A model generated the notes under the pieces. That model did no database searches and was not told the DNA's origin. It was given only the letters and a program-made list of their open reading frames with translations. The position numbers were made by a program, and so were the translations under genes. This document shows, one piece after another, positions 8,131-14,239 of a DNA stretch of 20,332 nucleotides. The stretch is from the NCBI GenBank assembly GCA_964511185.1, contig CAZEDU010000089.1, positions 1-20,332 of the forward strand, written 5' to 3'. Origin of the DNA: CAZEDU01 sp964511185. GTDB lineage: Bacteria; Myxococcota; Myxococcia; Myxococcales; Myxococcaceae. Positions within the stretch are counted from its first letter, which is position 1, and each line of letters starts with the position of its first letter.

Positions 8131-8763
8131 ATGAGGCGTATGCGCCAGCCGGTCGAAGTCAGCCTCGTCAGCGTCCGCCGCATCTACCTGGCGAACGGAA
8201 CCGAGCGGCTGCAGCGCTGGGAGCCCGAGGCGCCGCCGAGCTGCGCCGAGCCCGCCAGCGGGCGGAGTCAGACCGAGCTCCAGACCGCGCTGGTGCGGAC
8301 GCCGGTGGCCTCGGTGATGACGCGTGAGGTGGCCTGCGTCGAGCCGGAGCTCAGCCTGGAGGCGCTCCACCTGGTGCTGGTCGACGAGCGGATCAGCGGC
8401 GTGCCCGTCGTCGACGCGGACGGCCGTCTGCAGGGCATCGTGTCTCAGACGGACCTGGTCTTCGCCGGGTACGACCGCGCCGAGGCGCTCGACGAAGCGC
8501 GCCGCAACGAGCGGCTGTACGGCGAGAGCGCCGCGCCGAGCATGGACTCCGAGACGCCGACGCGGGTGAGCGAGGTGATGACGCGCTCGCCCATCGCGAT
8601 TCGGGAGTGCGCGTCGATCGCCGAGGCGTCGGCGGTGATGTCGCGCGCCGGCATTCACCGGCTCCCGGTGGTCGACGGCGACCAGCGCGTGGTCGGCATC
8701 CTGTCGCCGCTCGACGTGATGCGCTGGCTCGCCGAGCACGCCGGCGTCTCGACGCGCCCCTGA
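8131..8763 (+). CDS. Protein with a pair of CBS domains
   Basis: About 210 residues. Two CBS modules are visible: residues 58-112 (VASVMTREVACVEPELSLEAL to GIVSQTDLVFAGY) and 145-205 (VSEVMTRSPIAIRE to VGILSPLDVMRWL). Each has the usual V-x-x-V-M-T opening and a G-V/I-P-V-V-D or H-R-L-P-V-V-D strand. CBS pairs bind adenosyl ligands such as AMP or ATP and act as regulatory modules; here there is no attached catalytic domain. A short N-terminal part (residues 1-55), basic at the start, is not recognised. In-frame starts exist at 8122 (GTG), 8131 and 8140 (both ATG); none has a good ribosome site, so the first nine residues are uncertain. It follows the GspE-type gene by 55 bases and may be cotranscribed with it. 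It faces the lipoprotein gene that ends at 8769 with five bases between. Confidence 0.88.
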   Translation: MRRMRQPVEVSLVSVRRIYLANGTERLQRWEPEAPPSCAEPASGRSQTELQTALVRTPVASVMTREVACVEPELSLEALHLVLVDERISGVPVVDADGRLQGIVSQTDLVFAGYDRAEALDEARRNERLYGESAAPSMDSETPTRVSEVMTRSPIAIRECASIAEASAVMSRAGIHRLPVVDGDQRVVGILSPLDVMRWLAEHAGVSTRP

Positions 8764-8768
8764 CGGCA

Positions 8769-9341
8769 TCACCGGCTCTGCGAGAGGATGACCTCGCGGA
8801 CCGACGCCATGGTCTTCTCGCGGAGCGGGTCCTGGTTGCACTCAGCGAAGCCGTGGAACCCGAGCGTCTGCTCCGGCACGTAGAGCTCGTAGCGCGAGTA
8901 GTAGAACTTGTCGTTCGGATCGACCTTGTTGATGAGCGCCGCCACGATGAGCCGGCCGTCCTTGTTCAGCGCCGAGATCTTCTCGGTGCGGAGCTGGAGG
9001 TCGACGTTCCGCTGCGCGCTGCGGTCCTTGAGCACGTCGATGGTTTGGTTGGTGTAGCGCGTGAGGATCGGCTCTTCGCCGATCGTCTCGAAGTTCATCG
9101 TCGCTTCGCAGCCGGTGATGCGATCCACCACCTCGACGCCGAAGATGCCGGGGTTGTCGACGTAGTGGATGATTTCGAAGTGCGGCGGGAACGTGTACTG
9201 CGCGCCGAGAATCGGAATGGTCACCGGCTTGCCGGCCTCGCGCGGGTAGGGGTGCTTGGCCGCGGCTTGGCTCGATGCGGTGGCGCAGCCGGCGAGCGCG
9301 GCGATGAGGGAACCGAGAAGCGAAAGACGAACGAACGACAT
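8769..9341 (-). CDS. Small lipoprotein of unknown function
   Basis: A 190-residue protein with a clear lipoprotein signal: hydrophobic residues 3-18 and the lipobox LAGC with Cys19 as lipid attachment site, followed by a small-residue linker. The mature part (TIPILGAQYTFPPHFEIIHYVDNPGIF and onward) appears as mixed alpha/beta and has two more cysteines, in ITGC and FAEC. No known domain is recognised. The ATG at 9341 is chosen because a strong GGAGG (9346-9350) lies four bases upstream and because it begins the signal peptide; the reading frame remains open 63 bases further upstream, but that part lacks signal-peptide character. It lies 89 bases beyond ldhA on the same strand. Its 3' end meets the CBS gene almost directly, leaving no room for a terminator. 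Confidence 0.8.
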   Translation of the reverse strand: MSFVRLSLLGSLIAALAGCATASSQAAAKHPYPREAGKPVTIPILGAQYTFPPHFEIIHYVDNPGIFGVEVVDRITGCEATMNFETIGEEPILTRYTNQTIDVLKDRSAQRNVDLQLRTEKISALNKDGRLIVAALINKVDPNDKFYYSRYELYVPEQTLGFHGFAECNQDPLREKTMASVREVILSQSR

Positions 9342-9345
9342 GTGT

Positions 9346-9350
9346 GGCCT
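9346..9350 (-). promoter_or_regulatory. Ribosome binding site deciding the lipoprotein start
   Basis: GGAGG on the minus strand, four bases before the ATG at 9341. It favours this start over the in-frame codon further upstream at 9404. Confidence 0.75.
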
Positions 9351-9393
9351 CCAAAGGTTCGAACCCACTGAGGGTTTCGATTCACCCCGCGTG

Positions 9394-9418
9394 GGTGGAG
9401 GCACCTGTCTCTTTTTTT
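9394..9418 (+). terminator. Terminator-like hairpin and T7 run on the plus strand
   Basis: GGTG (9394-9397) and CACC (9402-9405) form a short stem with a GAGG loop; an alternative is CACCC (9383-9387) with GGGTG (9393-9397). A TGTCTC segment and seven T (9412-9418) follow. No plus-strand gene ends nearby, so it could stop antisense readthrough from the CBS gene. Read on the minus strand the same A-run lies upstream of the lipoprotein gene and might be a promoter A-tract instead. The stem is weak. Confidence 0.3.
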
Positions 9419-9430
9419 GAAACGGCCCGC

Positions 9431-10450
9431 TCAGGCCCGGGCCGGCGCCGCGAGCGGCGGGCGGACCTCGTTGGTCAGCGCGCGCCGCTGCTCGAACTCG
9501 GTGGCGTTCATCAGCGTGGTCTGGGCGATCTGCTCCAGCGCTTCGCGCGTCAGGAAGCCCTGGTGGGCGGTGAGCACCACGTTGGGCAAGGTGAGCAGCC
9601 GCGCCAGCACGTCGTCCTTGACGACGTCGCCGGAGAAGTCGCGGAAGAAGAACTTCTCTTCTTCCTCGTAGACGTCGAGCGCCGCGCCGCCGAGCTGGCC
9701 CGACTTGAGGGCGTCGATCATCGCCGCCGTGTCGACCAGCCCGCCGCGCCCGGTGTTCACCAGCACCGCGCCGGGCTTCATCTGCGCGATCGCCTGGCGG
9801 CCGATGAGGTGGCGCGTGCTCGGCGAGAGCGGAATGTGCAGCGAGACGATGTCCGATGCGGCGAGGAGCTCGGGCAGCGGCAGGTAGCGCACCCCGAGCG
9901 CCTGCTCGAGCTCCGCCTGCGGGTAGAGGTCATAGGCCACGACGCGGCAGCCGAACCCGCGCGCGATGTGCGCCGCGGCGGTCCCGATCTGCCCGGTGCC
10001 CACCACGCCGAAGGTCTTCTGGTACAGGTCGAAGCCGACCAGCCCGTCGAGCGTGAAGTTGCCGTCCCGCACGCGCATCGACGCGCGCGGGATCTTCCGG
10101 ACCAGCGACAGCAAGAGCGCGAACGCGTGCTCCGCCACGGCGTGCGGCGAGTACGCCGGGACGCGGCAGACCGGCATCTGGAGCCGCGCGGCCGCCTCCA
10201 GGTCGACGTGGTTGAACCCGGCCGAGCGCAAGAGCACCAGCTGAACGCCCGCGGCGTGCAGGCTCTCGAGCGTCGCGGCGCCCAGGTCGTCGTTCACGAA
10301 GGCGCAGACCGCCGGCGCGTCCGCGGCCAGCCTGGCCGTCTCGGGCGTCAGCCGCGGCTCCAGGAAGTGCAGCTCGTGGGTCCGCGCGGCGTTGGCCCGG
10401 TCGAACGCCTCGCGCTCGAACCGGTGGCTGTCGAAGAAGACGATCCGCAT
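9431..10450 (-). CDS. ldhA: D-lactate dehydrogenase-type 2-hydroxyacid dehydrogenase
   Basis: A 339-residue NAD-dependent D-2-hydroxyacid dehydrogenase, most likely the fermentative D-lactate dehydrogenase that interconverts pyruvate and D-lactate in the cytoplasm. The Rossmann motif GTGQIG is at residues 151-156. The catalytic triad positions are Arg235 (VNTGRGG), Glu264 (in VYEEEEKF) and His296 (TAHQGF), the same spacing as in LdhA of Escherichia coli. The VYEEEEKFFFRDFSG and KDDVLARLL segments are specific to the LdhA subgroup rather than to phosphoglycerate or glyoxylate reductases. The ATG at 10450 lies 14 bases after the stop of the barrel-protein gene, suggesting readthrough. The gap holds TAGGGT, which could be either a weak ribosome site (AGGG) or a -10 box. 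Substrate preference is inferred from subgroup similarity. Confidence 0.9.
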   Translation of the reverse strand: MRIVFFDSHRFEREAFDRANAARTHELHFLEPRLTPETARLAADAPAVCAFVNDDLGAATLESLHAAGVQLVLLRSAGFNHVDLEAAARLQMPVCRVPAYSPHAVAEHAFALLLSLVRKIPRASMRVRDGNFTLDGLVGFDLYQKTFGVVGTGQIGTAAAHIARGFGCRVVAYDLYPQAELEQALGVRYLPLPELLAASDIVSLHIPLSPSTRHLIGRQAIAQMKPGAVLVNTGRGGLVDTAAMIDALKSGQLGGAALDVYEEEEKFFFRDFSGDVVKDDVLARLLTLPNVVLTAHQGFLTREALEQIAQTTLMNATEFEQRRALTNEVRPPLAAPARA

Positions 10451-10464
10451 GGGCGGACCCTAGA

Positions 10465-11992
10465 TCAGAACCGCGCCTGCAAAATCAGGTTGAAGCCGAG
10501 CGCGTCTTCCTTCTCGAACGTCGGCTCCGCGACGCCGGCGACGCTGTCCCGGAACGTCACGCGGTTCGCGTCCTTGGTGTAGTAGGTCTCGCCGATCGCG
10601 GCCATCACCTCAGAGATGTCCCAGCGGAAGGTGGCCTTGGCCGAGTAGATCGGCACCGCCTTGTAGCCGGTGGGCAGGATGCTGAGCAGGTTGGCCTCGC
10701 GCACGACGACGGTGCGCTGCCCCGTGAGCCCGGGCGGCGGGTTGTTTCCGCCGAGCACGCTGGCGGGCGTGGTGAACGACGCAGGCTGCTGGACGCCGGC
10801 CACGAACCCCGGCGTGAGGTGAATGCTGGGGAAGTGGTAGTCGAAGCCGGCGGCGATGAACATCTCGGGGGTCAGCGCGGTGCCCTCGGGGAAGTCGCGG
10901 AACGGCGGGATGCCCGGCACGTCGAACGCGATGAACGACAGCGTTCGGTACAGCCCGAGCACGTGGATGCGCGCGTAGTTCACCTTCACGCGCGCCTGGA
11001 GCGCGACGGCGTCGGCGTTCTGCGGCACGGTCCTGCCGAACACGTCNNNNNNNNNNGGGGTCTTCCAGCGTCTGCACCAAGCGGCTGCCCTCGAGCGCCA
11101 CGCTGTACGCGACCCCGCCCGGGTACTCTTCGGGCTTGAACAGCTTCTCGTAGACCTCGGGGTCGTTCCGGTACAGCTTGAAGTCCACGCTCGTCCCGAC
11201 CGGCACGCCCTGGTGCACGACCAGCTGCGCCGAGGCGCCGGCCGCGTTGACCGGCGCGCGGATGCCCTGGTTCGCCAGGCCCGGCACCAGCCCCTTCTCG
11301 AAGTAGCCGGCGCCGCCCTCGAGCCGCAGCCACGGCGTGATGTCGACCCCGGCGCCGCCCATGAAGCCGTAGAGCCGCTCCTTCTCGAGGATCAGATCGT
11401 TCAGCACCAGCGACGTCTTCGCGCCGGCGTAGGCGTACCAGCGGTCCTTGGTGAGCTGCAGCTTCACGCCGGGCACGCCGTCGGCGAACGCGCGCGAGGT
11501 GAACACGCTGCTGCCGCCCCACGAGATTCGGTACGCGTAGCCCAAGCGGAAGCGATCGGCCGACACGGGGAACCCGGTGAGCGAGAGGCTCTCCTTCTCG
11601 CCCCAGCTCGCCGGACGAAACGCCAGCCGCACGTAGCTCGAGTTGTCGCGCAGGTCGATGCCGCCCGACGGCCGCTCCAAGAAGAGGATGGTCAGCGCCG
11701 CCTCGGTGGTCAGCCCCGAGAAGAACGACGGCATCTTCTTGTAGAGCACCAGGTTCGAGAGCGTCTCGAAGCCGGAGTAGCGCGTGTTGAAGTTGTCGTA
11801 GAACTGGGTGTTCTGATTTCCGGCGCCGAAGCCGGCGTTCGGGCTGTTCGGCGTCGTCTCGCCCGACTTGGCGAAGACGTTGTCGTCGGCGAACACGAAC
11901 GAGAGCCGGGTGTCGACGAAGTCGCTGGCCCAGGCGGGGCTCGCGGTCAAGAGCGCGGTCGCGAGCAGCAGGCCAATGCGAGGTGAGAACAC
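10465..11992 (-). CDS. Outer-membrane beta-barrel candidate, interrupted by assembly gap
   Basis: One gene appearing as two pieces. The 5' piece (11992-11057, 312 codons) starts at GTG with AAGGAG six bases upstream (11999-12004) and has a signal peptide ending near PAWA-SD. The 3' piece (11046-10465, 193 residues plus stop) continues in another frame after ten N. Since both pieces consist of whole codons, the true missing length should be a multiple of three. Both show short alternating hydrophobic/aromatic strands (for example FRLGYAYRISWG, WYAYAGAKTSLVLN, LGFNLILQARF) and the last residue is Phe, as expected for proteins inserted by the BAM complex. No porin family is recognised. It follows the 744-residue lipoprotein gene by 12 bases, so it is probably a partner in the same operon. 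Confidence 0.75.
11047..11056. other. Ten-N assembly gap
   Basis: Ten ambiguous bases inside the beta-barrel gene. The length ten is incompatible with a continuous frame between the flanking coding parts, so it is probably a placeholder of unknown real size. Confidence 0.95.
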
Positions 11993-11998
11993 GGTGGG

Positions 11999-12004
11999 CT
12001 CCTT
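11999..12004 (-). promoter_or_regulatory. Ribosome binding site for the barrel gene
   Basis: AAGGAG begins immediately after the TAG stop of the upstream lipoprotein gene and is six bases before the GTG at 11992. It supports GTG as the start and tight coupling of the two genes. Confidence 0.7.
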
Positions 12005-14239
12005 CTACTTGCAGGGCTGGATGGGCCTGGGGCACTCGAGCCCTGGTCCCGGATAGCAACAGAGGTCGTCGGGGTTCCGCGGCAGCACCACCCAGCGCGG
12101 GCGCGCGGGCTGCACGTGACGCAGGTGACCGACGATGTCGTAGGAAGCCGCGCGCATCGCGCGGCACTGGGCCGCCTTCTGCGCGTCGGGGTCGTCCTCG
12201 CGGCAGTCCGGGTTGAGCTCGGGCACCGCGTCGCGCGTCATCACCTGAATGCGCGTGCGCGCGTCGAGCGAGACCCAGCACTTCGCGTTCGGGCCGGCCG
12301 CCCCGTCGGCGACCACCCACGCTTGCTGCTCGGCGTCGCCCAGCACGTGGCGCAGCTCGGCGTTCGCCAGGAGCGGGGTCGTCGGCGCCACGTTCGTCGC
12401 GCCGGCCGGCGCGAACGCCACCTTCGCGTTCGTGTTGCATACCACCGCCACGCCGACGCCGGCGCGGTAGAGCGTGGCGCCCGCGGCCGGCGTGCCCGAC
12501 AGCGCGATGGCCTCGGTGCGTCCGGGGAGCGAGGCGTCGTAGCCCAGCTCGGCGGGGCCGGGCGGCGGCAGCTCGACGGGGAACTGGCCGAAGCCGGCGA
12601 ACGTGGTGCGCTCGGCGCAGCGCTGCGGCGGCACGCCCTTCTCGCCGACCACGCACTTCACGTTGCACGTCATCTCGGCGACGTCGTTGGCCGAGCCCTG
12701 CAGCCCTTCCTCGGGGCCGCAGTCCTGGAAGCCCCACTCGTAGTTCACGCACTGCTGCGCGAACGGCGCGCAGTAGGGCGTCGGGTCCGCGCAGGCCTGG
12801 TTGCACCCGGTCGCGGAGAGGCGCGACTCGCAGAAGAACGGCACCTCGAAGTTGGCGTCGTCGTCGCAGTCGACCCATACCTCGGGGAAGCGCACCTTGC
12901 GGATGCGCACCAGGGACGACTCGAGGCTCTCGATCTTGAGGTTTCGCCGGCTGTGGCCGCACAGCACGTCGGTCACGAACGGCGTCACCCCGACGCCCGG
13001 CGGGTTCGGCGGTGCCGCGTCGAGCCCGCAGATGCGCAGGTTCAGGTCGGTCACCTTCGCGTGCTGCAGCCACTTGTTCCATTGATCCGGCGGGAGCTGC
13101 CGCACGCGCTCGGCGATCGTCCAGGACGGGAAGACCAGCTGCGTGGTCGACGCGAACTCCTGCGCCGCGCCGGCCACCGAGAAGAGCAGATCGCCCTCGT
13201 TCAGCCCCTCCGGGTACGAGTAGTTGTAGATGTACATCGACCCGTACGTGCCAGGCAGGAACCCGCTCGGCTCGGGCGTGTTGACGGTGAACCCGGTGCT
13301 GCTCAGCACTTCCTTCTGCTGGCACGCGTTCAGGTCGGTGACGAAGAAGCCGCCGGGGTCGGTGCCGGTCACCACCATCAGCGCCGGCTTGCCGTCCCGC
13401 TCCGGATCGTCGCTGCAGCTCTGCACCAGCTGCTGGCCATTCTCGGGCGGCCGGCCGATGGTGAGGAACTGCCCGATGAGCGGCGAGGTGGTGTTGTCGA
13501 AGCCGTCGGGCAGCTGCACGTTCGCGATGGTCGGCTCCTCGAAGTAGATGACCTGCGACAGCCCGGCCGCGAAGGTCCGGTTCTTCGGGTCGAACTGCTC
13601 CGCCGGCAGACCGCCGAGCTCCACCACGCCGCCGTCGTAGATGGGCTCCGGGGGCGCGTCTTCGGCCCAGACCTGCGTGCGGCCGTAGACGTGTTGGGCG
13701 ATGAGCGCCGCCGTCGCCGCGCCGCGGTAGACCCCTTGGCCGCCGTTGGGGAGCGCGCAGCCGCTGCCGGCGCTGGGCGCGCACGCGCCGGACGCGCAGG
13801 TCTCGTCTTCGAAGCAGTCGCCCTGCGACGCGCACGCCACCGCCACGCAGACCGGCTGCGTCGGCGCGGTGCGGAAGCTGTAGTCGGTGGCGAGATCGCC
13901 CGGCACCACGCGGAACGAAACGGGGTAGGGCAGCACGCGCATCTGGCGACCGCGGTCGTCGAGCGGCGCCACGGTGGCGACCATGCCGATGGGCCCGCGC
14001 GGCATGATGTACGGGCACTCCTGGGTGCCGCGCACCTCCGCGGGTACCTGCGCGTCGGTCCCGTACTTCTTCGCGCACGGCGTGATGACGCGCACCGGCG
14101 TCACCGCGCCCGTGGACTGCTGGAAGACGCCGGTCACCGTCACCGCGAACGACGACAGCTTCGACTCCACGCGCGTCTCGACCTTGTAGCAGCCCAACGC
14201 GAGGAGCGCGCTCGCCGCGAGAAGAAGGGGGCGGCTCAC
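12005..14239 (-). CDS. Large Cys-rich lipoprotein of unknown function
   Basis: A 744-residue protein starting with a lipoprotein signal (SRPLLLAASALLALGC, lipid Cys at residue 17). A segment near residues 130-160 has the C-x5-C-x4-C-x4-C spacing common in myxobacterial Cys-rich surface proteins, and further cysteines are scattered through the rest. Around residues 285-300 a GTDPGGFFVTDLN segment resembles the start of OB-fold-like repeats found in some extracellular nucleases, but this is only a visual similarity. A Trp/Tyr-rich part follows (YGSMYIYNYSYPEG, about 340). No catalytic motif is recognised. The GTG at 14239 overlaps the stop of the nucleotidase gene as GTGA and has GGAGG five bases upstream (14245-14249). 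Position between a nucleotidase-type lipoprotein and a barrel protein suggests an accessory at the cell surface; function is not known. Confidence 0.82.
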   Translation of the reverse strand: MSRPLLLAASALLALGCYKVETRVESKLSSFAVTVTGVFQQSTGAVTPVRVITPCAKKYGTDAQVPAEVRGTQECPYIMPRGPIGMVATVAPLDDRGRQMRVLPYPVSFRVVPGDLATDYSFRTAPTQPVCVAVACASQGDCFEDETCASGACAPSAGSGCALPNGGQGVYRGAATAALIAQHVYGRTQVWAEDAPPEPIYDGGVVELGGLPAEQFDPKNRTFAAGLSQVIYFEEPTIANVQLPDGFDNTTSPLIGQFLTIGRPPENGQQLVQSCSDDPERDGKPALMVVTGTDPGGFFVTDLNACQQKEVLSSTGFTVNTPEPSGFLPGTYGSMYIYNYSYPEGLNEGDLLFSVAGAAQEFASTTQLVFPSWTIAERVRQLPPDQWNKWLQHAKVTDLNLRICGLDAAPPNPPGVGVTPFVTDVLCGHSRRNLKIESLESSLVRIRKVRFPEVWVDCDDDANFEVPFFCESRLSATGCNQACADPTPYCAPFAQQCVNYEWGFQDCGPEEGLQGSANDVAEMTCNVKCVVGEKGVPPQRCAERTTFAGFGQFPVELPPPGPAELGYDASLPGRTEAIALSGTPAAGATLYRAGVGVAVVCNTNAKVAFAPAGATNVAPTTPLLANAELRHVLGDAEQQAWVVADGAAGPNAKCWVSLDARTRIQVMTRDAVPELNPDCREDDPDAQKAAQCRAMRAASYDIVGHLRHVQPARPRWVVLPRNPDDLCCYPGPGLECPRPIQPCK

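Noticed and set aside
6207..8183. 658-codon open frame on the minus strand
   Set aside because: Mirror of the GspE-type ATPase gene, with His/Arg/Asp-rich composition and no motif.
9356..9386. tRNA T-arm-like strings (GGTTCGAACC palindrome and GGGTTTCGATTCACC)
   Set aside because: No acceptor, D or anticodon arm can be built around them on either strand. The 10-bp palindrome sits just before a ribosome site and may be incidental.
10451..10464. TAGGGT before ldhA as a promoter -10 box
   Set aside because: It lies in a 14-base gap after the barrel gene with no -35 at normal spacing, and AGGG can equally be a ribosome site; not listed as a promoter.
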